From positions 1 to 38,117 of the forward strand of contig CAAGJU010000382.1 in assembly GCA_900770225.1 (NCBI GenBank): a DNA stretch of 38,117 nucleotides, read 5' to 3'. Positions 16,948 through 25,651 of this stretch are shown piece by piece (positions within the stretch are counted from its first letter, which is position 1; each line of letters starts with the position of its first letter). Made by a program: the position numbers and the translations under genes. This DNA is from Lachnospiraceae bacterium (GTDB taxonomy: Bacteria > Bacillota > Clostridia > Lachnospirales > Lachnospiraceae). Below the pieces are notes generated by a model. It saw only the letters and a list, made by a program, of their open reading frames with translations, was not told where the DNA came from and made no database searches.

Positions 16948-16998
16948 TGCATATACTCACAAATGAGTATATACAAGCACGACTTACGATTTTATAAT
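16945..16998 (+). promoter_or_regulatory. glnA promoter with overlapping dyad
   Basis: TATAAT (16993-16998) with TATACA (16970-16975) 17 bases upstream gives a good sigma-A type promoter directed at glnA. A 15-base inverted repeat, 16945-16959 with 16964-16978 (one mismatch), covers the -35 box. It may be an operator for a nitrogen-responsive regulator, though it could also be a hairpin ending transcription from the left. No regulator gene is nearby. Confidence 0.6.
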
Positions 16999-17014
16999 CA
17001 CTTTAGCATATGGA

Positions 17015-17063
17015 ATGACGAAGGCGTCATCTGACTCTCAAAGTGTCGGATGACGCCTTTTTG
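17015..17063 (+). terminator. Terminator in glnA leader with a competing upstream hairpin
   Basis: AAGGCGTCATCTGAC (17021-17035) pairs with GTCGGATGACGCCTT (17045-17059), followed by TTT, an intrinsic terminator. It lies after the promoter but about 90 bases before the glnA ATG. ATGACG (17015-17020) can instead pair with CGTCAT (17025-17030) with an AAGG loop, destroying the terminator's left arm. This has the layout of a transcription attenuator. It does not match the known glutamine riboswitch classes by eye. Confidence 0.65.
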
Positions 17064-17152
17064 CGTGGTACATCACCGCACCGTATTCAGAGACTGCAGG
17101 GTTGTGAAAACAGGACGGACAGCCGCGCGAAGTCACTTAAAAGGAGGCTCGT

Positions 17153-19273
17153 ATGGAAGAGGAAAAGGTAACAGGTATTCCGGAATTTTACGGAAGTCTC
17201 GTCTTCAATGACAAGGTCATGCGGGAGAGACTTCCCAAGGACGTCTACAAAGCTGTTCATGAGACAGCCAAGAACGGTTCGCACCTGCAGCTGGATGTAG
17301 CGAATTCCGTGGCAGCCGTCATGAAGAACTGGGCGCTGGAGAAGGGCGCAACGCACTTCACCCACTGGTTCCAGCCGATGACCGGCCTCACAGCCGAAAA
17401 GCACGACAGCTTCATCTCCCCGACCGGCGACGGCGGCGTGATCATGGATTTCTCAGGCAAAGAGCTTGTCAAAGGTGAGCCGGATGCGTCCAGCTTCCCG
17501 TCCGGAGGACTCCGCGCTACATTCGAGGCAAGAGGATATACGGCATGGGATCCGTCTTCACCTGCCTTCATCAAGGACGGCACACTCTATATCCCGACAG
17601 CATTCTGCTCCTACGGCGGCGAGGCACTCGACAAGAAGACCCCTCTGCTCCGCTCGATGCAGGCTCTCTCAGACGCAGCTGTCAAAGTACTTCATGCGCT
17701 GGGTGATGAGGATGTAAAGCATGTGGATACGACGGTAGGTGCCGAGCAGGAATACTTCCTCATCGACAAAGACCTGTATCTGAAGAGAAAAGATCTCTTG
17801 ATGTGCGGACGCACCCTGATCGGCGCACCGGCACCGAAGGGACAGGAGATGGAGGATCATTACTTCGGCGTACTCAAACCCAAGGTAGCAGAGTATATGC
17901 ATGATCTCGATAAGGAACTCTGGAAACTCGGTGTTCCGGCGAAGACCAAGCACAACGAGGTTGCACCTTCTCAGCATGAGCTTGCTCCGATTTTCGAGAC
18001 AGCAAATATCGCCGTCGATCACAACCAGCTCATGATGGAGATGATGAAGAAGGTAGCCGACAAGCATAATTATGCATGCCTGCTCCATGAGAAACCTTTC
18101 GAGGGCATCAACGGATCCGGGAAGCACAACAACTGGTCGATCATCACCGATACCGGCAAGAACCTGCTCGATCCGGGCAAGGATCCGCTTTCCAACACCG
18201 AGTTCCTTGTCTTCCTCATCGCTGTTATTTCCGCAGTGGATGAGTATGCGGATCTGCTTCGTGTATCCGTAGCAACCGCAGGAAACGATCACCGTCTGGG
18301 CGCCAACGAGGCACCGCCGGCTGTCATCTCTATTTTTGTAGGTGATGAGCTCGCAGAGGTACTCAAGGCCATCGACAGCGGCGATATCTCCCATATGAAG
18401 AAGATCTCAAAGGAAAAAATGGAGATGGGTGCCGATGTTCTTCCGCATATCACGAAGGACACCACCGACCGTAACAGAACGTCGCCGTTTGCTTTTACAG
18501 GAAACAAGTTCGAGTTCCGTATGCCGGGATCTTCCCTCTCTATTGCAGACCCCAACATCGTACTCAACACAGCAGTTGCTGAGATGCTCACCCGTATCGA
18601 GAAAGAGATCTCCGCAATCAGCGGTGATGACAGGGATGAGGCGATTCTCGCAATCCTGAAGAAGTACCTCGACGCGCACAAGAAGGTTCTCTTCAACGGA
18701 AACGGCTACACCGACGAGTGGATTGCAGAGGCTGAGAAGAGAGGACTGGACAACCTTCCGTCTCTTCCGGATGCTATGCCGAGACTGGTTTCTGAGAAGA
18801 GCATCCAGCTGTTCACCTCTCACGATGTATTCACGAAGAGCGAGCTGGAGTCCCGCTACGAGATCTTCCTTGAGAACTACAGCAAGACGATTCATATCGA
18901 ATCGCTGACGATGCAGGAAATGGTACGCAAGGATTTCATTTCCGGTATGGTAAAATATGAGGACAAGCTGGTGAGTGAAAGACTTGCCAAGAAGAAACTG
19001 ATTCCGGATCTGTCCGGCTCCCTTGAGGAGAAAATCATCTGCAAACTGGATAAGGCAGGGGCAAAAATACTTGACCAGCTCGAGTCCCTTGAGAAGGATA
19101 CCGCTACAGCCGAAACCAAGGCCGACGGTCTTGAGGCGGCAAAGTATTATCATGAGACGATCCTCGAGGATATGGAAGCACTCAGAGCGACGGTTGACGC
19201 AACAGAGCTGCTGATACCGGAAGAATATCTCAGCTATCCTACCTATGGAGAGCTTCTCTTCTCCCTGAGATGA
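17153..19273 (+). CDS. glnA: Glutamine synthetase type III (GlnN)
   Basis: The 706-residue protein is far longer than type I synthetases (~450) and has the type III hallmarks: the N-terminal VFNDKVMRERLPKDVYK, HFTHWFQPMTG, VGAEQEYFLID, and KHNEVAPSQHELAPIFE with the active-site acid and histidine residues. It makes glutamine from glutamate, ammonia and ATP, and forms double-stacked rings in this class. The ATG at 17153 follows AAAAGGAGG. It is probably controlled by the upstream attenuator. A strong terminator follows, so gltB may need readthrough or its own promoter. Confidence 0.96.
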   Translation: MEEEKVTGIPEFYGSLVFNDKVMRERLPKDVYKAVHETAKNGSHLQLDVANSVAAVMKNWALEKGATHFTHWFQPMTGLTAEKHDSFISPTGDGGVIMDFSGKELVKGEPDASSFPSGGLRATFEARGYTAWDPSSPAFIKDGTLYIPTAFCSYGGEALDKKTPLLRSMQALSDAAVKVLHALGDEDVKHVDTTVGAEQEYFLIDKDLYLKRKDLLMCGRTLIGAPAPKGQEMEDHYFGVLKPKVAEYMHDLDKELWKLGVPAKTKHNEVAPSQHELAPIFETANIAVDHNQLMMEMMKKVADKHNYACLLHEKPFEGINGSGKHNNWSIITDTGKNLLDPGKDPLSNTEFLVFLIAVISAVDEYADLLRVSVATAGNDHRLGANEAPPAVISIFVGDELAEVLKAIDSGDISHMKKISKEKMEMGADVLPHITKDTTDRNRTSPFAFTGNKFEFRMPGSSLSIADPNIVLNTAVAEMLTRIEKEISAISGDDRDEAILAILKKYLDAHKKVLFNGNGYTDEWIAEAEKRGLDNLPSLPDAMPRLVSEKSIQLFTSHDVFTKSELESRYEIFLENYSKTIHIESLTMQEMVRKDFISGMVKYEDKLVSERLAKKKLIPDLSGSLEEKIICKLDKAGAKILDQLESLEKDTATAETKADGLEAAKYYHETILEDMEALRATVDATELLIPEEYLSYPTYGELLFSLR

Positions 19274-19306
19274 GTGTCTGAAAGGTCAGGTATACAGATC
19301 ATGGAA

Positions 19307-19332
19307 GGGCCCCGTGTGAACGGGGCCCTTTT
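19307..19332 (+). terminator. Terminator between glnA and gltB
   Basis: GGGCCCCG (19307-19314) and CGGGGCCC (19321-19328) form a perfect 8-bp GC stem with a six-base loop, followed by TTTTG. It separates glnA from gltB. Confidence 0.85.
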
Positions 19333-19351
19333 GCTAACAGAGGAGTGTTTA

Positions 19352-22300
19352 ATGAACGAAGCACAGAGAATACAGGAAAGAAATGACCGGGACTATGCGG
19401 CACAGAAGAAACGCTATGAGGCTCTGAGAAAGGAAAAGGATTCCTGCGGTATCGGCGTCGTTGTCAATATCGACGGGCATGCGGATTTTTCCGTGATGGA
19501 TGACGCCCTCCACATTGTGGAGAAGCTGGAGCACAGGGCCGGCAAGGATGCGACGGGGAAGGTCGGCGACGGCGTCGGCATTCTGATGCAGATCGGCCAT
19601 AAATTTTTTAAGAAAGCTGCTAAAGAAGCCGGGCTGGATATCGGCGCCGCAGGGACATACGGCATCGGTATGTTTTTCTTCCCCCGGGACAATATGAAGC
19701 GGATGTTCGCCAAGCGGATGTTCCAGGTCATCGCCGAGAAGGAAGGCATTCCGGTGATCGGCTGGAGGAAGGTGCCGGTGCATGAGGAGATCCTGAGCGG
19801 GATTGCGAAGGACTCCATGCCGTATATCGAGCAGTGTTTTCTGAAGAAGCCCGATGATCTTGCGAAGGGACTGGATTTCGACCGCAGGCTGTATGTGCTG
19901 CGCCGTGAGTTCGAGCAGAGCTCCGACGATACCTACATCTGCTCTCTGTCCTCGCGCACGATCGTCTACAAGGGACTTCTGCTGGTGAAGCAGCTGCGGA
20001 GATTTTTCGACGACCTGCAGAGCAGTGAATACGAGACGGCGATCGCCATCGTGCACTCCCGTTTCTCGACCAATACGACGCCTTCGTGGAACCGCGCGCA
20101 TCCATACCGGATGATCGCGCACAACGGCGAGATCAACACAATTCGCGGCAACATCGACCGTATGCTCGCCCGTGAGGAGACCATGACCTCGCCCGTGCTG
20201 CAGGACGATATCGATAAGATCTTCCCTGTGATCAGCGCGAACAGCTCGGATTCCGCGATGCTCGACAACACGCTGGAATTCCTGTATATGAACGGCATGG
20301 ACCTTCCGCTCGCGATGATGACGATCATCCCGGAGCCGTGGAAACACAACCAGTTCATGAGTGAGGAGAAGAGGGATTTCTATCACTATTACGCAACGAT
20401 GATGGAGCCGTGGGACGGACCGGCCGCCATTCTTTTTACAGATGGAGAGGTTGTCGGTGCGACGCTCGACCGGAACGGACTCCGCCCGTCGCGCTACTAT
20501 GTGACCGATGACAACCGGCTCATTCTCTCCTCCGAGGTCGGCGTGCTCGACATCGCCCCGGAGCATATCGTGAGGAAATCGCGTCTCGAGCCCGGCAAGA
20601 TCCTGCTTGTGGATACGAAGCAGAAGCGGATCATCGCCGACGACGAGTGCAAGAAATACTACGCGACACGGCAGCCGTACGGTGAGTGGCTGAGCCTTCA
20701 CCTCGTGCATCTGCATGACCTGAAGGTGCCGAACCACAAGGTGCCGTCGCACACGCAGGCTGAGCGTGACCGCCTGTACAAGGTCTTCGGCTACACCTAT
20801 GAGGATGTGAAGGACATTATCCTTCCGATGGCGGAGAACGGCATTGAGCCGACCGTATCGATGGGCCACGACGTTCCGCTTGCCGTGCTCTCGAAGCAGC
20901 ACCAGCTGCTCTTCAACTATTTCAAACAGCTGTTTGCACAGGTGACGAACCCGCCGTTTGACTCCCTCCGTGAAAAAATCATCACGGACACCACGGTCTA
21001 CATCGGCTCCGACGGCAACCTGCTGCAGGAAAAGCCGTCCAACTGCACGATGCTTGAGGTGAACAACCCGATCCTCACGAGCGTCGACCTGATGAAGATC
21101 CGTGCCTTTGACAGCCCGGGCTTCCGCAGTGCGGACGTACCGCTTCTCTATTACAAAAATACATCGCTCGAGCGTGCGCTGGAGCAGCTGAATGTATCCG
21201 TTGACCGCGCGGTGGCCAACGGCAACAACATCATCATTCTCACGGACAGGGGCGTGGATGAGAACCATCTGCCGATCCCTTCTCTGCTCGCCGTATCCTC
21301 CGTCGAGCAGCATCTGGTCCAGACAAAAAAGAGAACGGCTGTCTCGATCATTCTCGAGAGCGGCGAGCCGCGTGATGTGCATCAGATCGCGACGCTTCTC
21401 GGCTTCGGTGCGCGGGCGATCAATCCGTACCTCGCGGATGAGTGCATCGCGGAGCTGATCGACACGGGTATCCTGGACAAGGATTACCACACGGCGATCA
21501 TCGATTACAACAATGCGCTTCTTGACGGTGTGGTGAAGATCGCGGCGAAAATGGGTATTTCCACGCTGCAGTCCTATCAGTCCGCACGTATTTTTGAGGC
21601 GATCGGCCTGTCTGACGAGGTCGTGGATAAATACTTCCCGGGCACGGAAAACCGCGTCGGCGGCATCGGCATTGCCGAGATCGCCGAGGGCGTGACCTAC
21701 CGCCATGACCATGCGTTTGATCCGATGGGCCTTGCGGTCGATACATCGCTCGACAGTCCGGGCTTCCACTATCTCCGGTCCGGCTGCGACAAGGAAGACC
21801 ACATGTACTCGCCGGAGACGATCATTGCGCTCCAGCGTGCCGTACAGAGCGGCAGCTATGAAAAATTCAAGGAGTATACGAAAATTGTGGACGATCCGGC
21901 GCATCCGCACACGCTGCGGAGCATGATGGGCTTTGTGACAGACCGCGAGCCGGTGCCGATCGATGAGGTTGAGCCAGTATCCGAGATCGTGAAGCGGTTC
22001 AAGACCGGGGCCATGAGCTATGGCTCGATCTCACAGGAGGCACACGAGACGCTGGCAGTCGCGATGAATACGCTCGGCGGCCGCTCCAATACCGGCGAGG
22101 GCGGTGAGGATCCCGCCCGCTACGGCACGATCCGCAATTCCGCGATCAAGCAGGTGGCGTCCGGCCGTTTCGGCGTGACGAGCGCCTATCTGAACAGCGC
22201 CAATGAGATCCAGATCAAGATGGCCCAGGGCGCAAAGCCCGGTGAGGGTGGCCATCTGCCTGGCAAGAAGGTTTATCCGTGGGTGGCGAAGACCCGTTTC

Positions 22301-23932
22301 TCAACACCCGGCGTATCGCTGATCTCGCCGCCGCCGCACCATGACATCTATTCCATCGAGGATCTGGCGCAGCTGATCTACGATCTGAAAAATGCCAACC
22401 GCCATGCGCGCATCTCTGTCAAGCTCGTCTCGGAGGCGGGCGTAGGCACGATCGCCTGCGGCGTGGCCAAGGCTGGTGCACAGGTCATCCTGATCTCCGG
22501 CTATGACGGCGGTACCGGTGCGGCGCCGGGAAGCTCCGTGCACAATGCCGGACTGCCGTGGGAACTCGGCATTTCTGAGGCACATCAGAGCCTCATTGAG
22601 AATGGCCTGCGTGACCGCGTCCGCATCGAGACCGACGGCAAGCTGATGAGCGGCCGTGATATCGCCATCGCCGCCCTGCTCGGCGCCGAAGAGTTCGGCT
22701 TTGCCACCGCTCCGCTGGTATGCATGGGCTGCATGATGATGCGCGTGTGCTCGAAGGATACCTGTCCGGAGGGCATTGCCACGCAGAACGAGGAGCTTCG
22801 GAAGCGCTTCCACGGCAAGCCGGAATATGTCATGAACTTCATGAATTTTATCGCGCAGGAGCTGCGTGAGATCATGGCATCTCTCGGTTTCCGCACGGTG
22901 GATGAGATGGTCGGCAGGACAGACTGCCTGACGGTGCGCGAAAATCTCGTGACTGACAGGGCGAAGGAAGTTGATCTGTCCGCCATTCTCGATCCGAAGT
23001 ATGCAAGAGCGGAGCATTCGCATTTTGATCCGGAGAAGGTTTATGACTTCCATCTGGAGAAGACGCCGGATGAGGCAAGGCTTCTGCCGGCATGTGCAGA
23101 TCTGCTTCAGCCGGGCATAAGGCTTGCTGACATAGAAAAGCACGAGATCAATATCCGCGTATCCAGTACGGATCGTTCCTTCGGAACGATTCTGGGATCA
23201 GACATCACGAGAACCTGGGGCGGCAGTCTGCCGGATGACACGGTTGTGGTCAACTGCCAGGGCGGCGGCGGTCAGTCATTCGGTGCCTTTATTCCGAAGG
23301 GGCTCACGCTCCGTCTGGAGGGAGACGCCAACGACGGACTCGGCAAGGGCCTTTCCGGCGGAAAAATTATCGTCGTTCCGCCGAAGAAAGCGAAGTTCCG
23401 GGCGGATGAGAACATTATCGTCGGCAATGTGGCGCTCTACGGTGCGACACAGGGCCGTGCCTATATCTGCGGTGTGGCCGGCGAGCGCTTCTGCGTGAGA
23501 AATTCGGGTGCGATCGCCGTAGCGGAGGGCTGCGGTGACCACGGTCTGGAGTATATGACCGGCGGCCGCGCCGTCATCCTCGGACACACGGGCAAGAACT
23601 TTGCGGCCGGTATGTCCGGCGGCATCGCCTATGTGCTCGACCGCGATCACACGCTCTATCACCGGATGAACAGGGATATGGTGGCACTGCAGGAACTGCA
23701 GGACAAGTACGATATCTCCGAGCTCCGCGAGATCCTTGCGGATTACGAGAAGGAGACCCATTCGGCGCTGGCTGCGGAGATCCTCGGCGACTTCGACAAC
23801 TGCGTAAAGGATTTCAAGAAGATCGTTCCCAACGACTACGCGCATATGCTCGCCGCCATCGGCAAGTACGAGAAGCAGGGCATCTCACATGACAATGCCA
23901 TGCTTGAGGCATTCGAGGAGGTAACTGCATAA
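19352..23932 (+). CDS. gltB: Glutamate synthase large subunit GltB
   Basis: The 1526-residue enzyme has an N-terminal class II glutamine amidotransferase. Nucleophile Cys32 sits in KDSCGIGVV after a short propeptide that must be cleaved off. The FMN-binding synthase domain follows, with the 3Fe-4S cluster cysteines 1127, 1133 and 1138 (GCMMMRVCSKDTCPEG), and the last 250 residues form the GXGXG structural domain. It converts 2-oxoglutarate and glutamine to two glutamates. The ATG at 19352 has AGAGGAG upstream, and the propeptide fits; a longer GTG frame starting at 19274 would include the terminator stem and is unlikely. Confidence 0.96.
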   Translation: MNEAQRIQERNDRDYAAQKKRYEALRKEKDSCGIGVVVNIDGHADFSVMDDALHIVEKLEHRAGKDATGKVGDGVGILMQIGHKFFKKAAKEAGLDIGAAGTYGIGMFFFPRDNMKRMFAKRMFQVIAEKEGIPVIGWRKVPVHEEILSGIAKDSMPYIEQCFLKKPDDLAKGLDFDRRLYVLRREFEQSSDDTYICSLSSRTIVYKGLLLVKQLRRFFDDLQSSEYETAIAIVHSRFSTNTTPSWNRAHPYRMIAHNGEINTIRGNIDRMLAREETMTSPVLQDDIDKIFPVISANSSDSAMLDNTLEFLYMNGMDLPLAMMTIIPEPWKHNQFMSEEKRDFYHYYATMMEPWDGPAAILFTDGEVVGATLDRNGLRPSRYYVTDDNRLILSSEVGVLDIAPEHIVRKSRLEPGKILLVDTKQKRIIADDECKKYYATRQPYGEWLSLHLVHLHDLKVPNHKVPSHTQAERDRLYKVFGYTYEDVKDIILPMAENGIEPTVSMGHDVPLAVLSKQHQLLFNYFKQLFAQVTNPPFDSLREKIITDTTVYIGSDGNLLQEKPSNCTMLEVNNPILTSVDLMKIRAFDSPGFRSADVPLLYYKNTSLERALEQLNVSVDRAVANGNNIIILTDRGVDENHLPIPSLLAVSSVEQHLVQTKKRTAVSIILESGEPRDVHQIATLLGFGARAINPYLADECIAELIDTGILDKDYHTAIIDYNNALLDGVVKIAAKMGISTLQSYQSARIFEAIGLSDEVVDKYFPGTENRVGGIGIAEIAEGVTYRHDHAFDPMGLAVDTSLDSPGFHYLRSGCDKEDHMYSPETIIALQRAVQSGSYEKFKEYTKIVDDPAHPHTLRSMMGFVTDREPVPIDEVEPVSEIVKRFKTGAMSYGSISQEAHETLAVAMNTLGGRSNTGEGGEDPARYGTIRNSAIKQVASGRFGVTSAYLNSANEIQIKMAQGAKPGEGGHLPGKKVYPWVAKTRFSTPGVSLISPPPHHDIYSIEDLAQLIYDLKNANRHARISVKLVSEAGVGTIACGVAKAGAQVILISGYDGGTGAAPGSSVHNAGLPWELGISEAHQSLIENGLRDRVRIETDGKLMSGRDIAIAALLGAEEFGFATAPLVCMGCMMMRVCSKDTCPEGIATQNEELRKRFHGKPEYVMNFMNFIAQELREIMASLGFRTVDEMVGRTDCLTVRENLVTDRAKEVDLSAILDPKYARAEHSHFDPEKVYDFHLEKTPDEARLLPACADLLQPGIRLADIEKHEINIRVSSTDRSFGTILGSDITRTWGGSLPDDTVVVNCQGGGGQSFGAFIPKGLTLRLEGDANDGLGKGLSGGKIIVVPPKKAKFRADENIIVGNVALYGATQGRAYICGVAGERFCVRNSGAIAVAEGCGDHGLEYMTGGRAVILGHTGKNFAAGMSGGIAYVLDRDHTLYHRMNRDMVALQELQDKYDISELREILADYEKETHSALAAEILGDFDNCVKDFKKIVPNDYAHMLAAIGKYEKQGISHDNAMLEAFEEVTA

Positions 23933-25443
23933 TGGGGAAGCCAACTGGATTTCTGGAATACGAGAGAGTAGACAATACGGTCATCCCCCCGGAAGAGCGA
24001 ATCCGTAACTTTAACGAATTCCGCCGTCCGGTGGATATCGGAGAGAGAAGACAGCAGGCGGCCAGATGCATGAACTGCGGCGTGCCGTTCTGCCAGTCAG
24101 CCATGAAGCTTTCGGGTATGGTGACGGGCTGCCCGCTGCATAACCTGATCCCGGAGTGGAATGACCAGATTTACCGCGGGCATCTGCAGCATGCTTTTTC
24201 ACGGCTGTACCGCACCAGTGATTTTCCGGAGTTCACGGGCCGTGTGTGCCCGGCACTCTGTGAAAAGGCCTGCATGAACGGTGAATTCGGCGATCCCGTC
24301 ACCATTCATGAGAATGAGCTGTTTCTCATTGAGACAGCCTTTGAAAAGGGTTATATTAAGCCGCAGATCCCTGAGGTCAGGAGCGGCAAAAAGGTGGCCG
24401 TCGTCGGCAGCGGTCCTTCGGGACTGGCAGTGGCGGATGTACTCAACCACCGCGGACATTCGGTGACCGTGTATGAGCGGGAGGACAGGATCGGCGGCCT
24501 TCTGATGTACGGCATCCCGAATATGAAGCTGGACAAGCGGGTCGTCGCACGCCGTAAAAAACTGATGGAAGAAGAGGGCGTGGAATTCCGCACGGGCGTC
24601 AATGTCGGCACGGACATTTCGGCCGATGAACTGAAGGCGCAGTATGATGCCGTTGTACTCTGCTGCGGCGCGAAGCAGCCGAGAAAACTCGATGCGGCGG
24701 ACCCGGAGACAGACAAGGGCGTTGTCTATGCCGTTGATTTTCTCACGGAGACGACGAAGGCCGTGCTTCAGACGAAGAACAGGACCGTACAGGAACTGAT
24801 GGATGCGCATAAGAAGGACAGGCAGTTCCTGTCTGCTGCGGGAAAACACGTTGTCGTCGTTGGCGGCGGCGATACGGGTAATGACTGTATCGGCACCTGC
24901 GTGCGCGAGGGCTGTGCATCTATTACAGCGCTGGAGATGATGCCGGAACCGCCGGTGGAGCGGGCGGAGTCCAATCCCTGGCCGGAGTGGCCGAAGGTGA
25001 AGAAGACCGATTACGGGCATGAGGAAGCTATCGCGGTATTCGGCAAGGATCCCCGTGTCTATGAGACAACGGTGAAGAAACTGATCCGCGACAAACGCGG
25101 CACACTGAAAAAAATAGAGACGGTTCAGGTGAAATTTGAAAACCGGAAGATGGTTGAGGTGGAGGGCACAGAGAAGACAATCCCCTGTGATCTGCTGATC
25201 ATCGCCGCCGGATTCACCGGCTGTCAGTCCTACGTGCCGGAGGCCTTCGGCACGCCACTCACAGGACGACACACGATGGCAACGGCTGAAGATTCCTATT
25301 TCACCGGCGTGGACGGTGTATTCACGGCGGGAGATATGCACCGCGGTCAGTCGCTGGTCGTCTGGGCGGTCGCAGAGGGCCGTGCCTGTGCGGCAGAGGT
25401 GGATCAGACGCTGATGGGATACACGAATCTGCACCGGCAGTGA
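23932..25443 (+). CDS. gltD: Glutamate synthase small subunit GltD
   Basis: The 503-residue subunit has two iron-sulfur motifs at the start (CMNCGVPFCQ and CPALCEKACM), an FAD site GSGPSGLAVADVL near residue 160 and an NADPH site GGGDTGNDCIGT near residue 307. It supplies electrons from NADPH to the large subunit. The ATG overlaps the gltB stop by one base (TAATG), so the two are translationally coupled. Confidence 0.96.
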   Translation: MGKPTGFLEYERVDNTVIPPEERIRNFNEFRRPVDIGERRQQAARCMNCGVPFCQSAMKLSGMVTGCPLHNLIPEWNDQIYRGHLQHAFSRLYRTSDFPEFTGRVCPALCEKACMNGEFGDPVTIHENELFLIETAFEKGYIKPQIPEVRSGKKVAVVGSGPSGLAVADVLNHRGHSVTVYEREDRIGGLLMYGIPNMKLDKRVVARRKKLMEEEGVEFRTGVNVGTDISADELKAQYDAVVLCCGAKQPRKLDAADPETDKGVVYAVDFLTETTKAVLQTKNRTVQELMDAHKKDRQFLSAAGKHVVVVGGGDTGNDCIGTCVREGCASITALEMMPEPPVERAESNPWPEWPKVKKTDYGHEEAIAVFGKDPRVYETTVKKLIRDKRGTLKKIETVQVKFENRKMVEVEGTEKTIPCDLLIIAAGFTGCQSYVPEAFGTPLTGRHTMATAEDSYFTGVDGVFTAGDMHRGQSLVVWAVAEGRACAAEVDQTLMGYTNLHRQ

Positions 25444-25457
25444 TAATATAACTGAAG

Positions 25458-25513
25458 AAGGAAAATAATAATGCTACTTGAAAATAAGTATTTTATTTTC
25501 GGCAATTTTCCTT
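25458..25513 (+). promoter_or_regulatory. Nested inverted repeats upstream of amt
   Basis: AAGGAAAAT (25458-25466) pairs with ATTTTCCTT (25505-25513), and inside it GAAAATAA (25480-25487) pairs with TTATTTTC (25493-25500). The region is AT-rich, lies between gltD and amt, and could hold an operator, a promoter or the end of the gltD transcript. TAAAAT at 25513-25518 is a possible -10 box, but no convincing -35 box was seen. Confidence 0.4.
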
Positions 25514-25534
25514 AAAATGAGCTTATGCAGTTGA

Positions 25535-25573
25535 GGCGACGGCGCCGAGGGATAACTTCCCCCGGCGCTTTTT
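25535..25573 (+). terminator. Terminator in amt leader
   Basis: GCGCCGAGGG (25542-25551) pairs with CCCCCGGCGC (25559-25568) with one mismatch, followed by TTTTT. It ends 80 bases before the amt ATG. GGCG (25535-25538) can pair with CGCC (25543-25546) in a small hairpin with an ACGG loop that overlaps the left arm, the same layout as the glnA leader. It might instead simply terminate gltD. Confidence 0.65.
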
Positions 25574-25651
25574 CTGTTCTCCGGGAAAATGTAAAAGGCT
25601 TGCAGGCCAGGTGCAGCGGAACGGAAGAAACAGGGGAAGGAGAGACGACAG

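Noticed and set aside
19349..21910. 853-residue antisense frame over gltB
   Set aside because: It lies opposite a clear gltB; composition and lack of any recognisable domain show it is a frame shadow.
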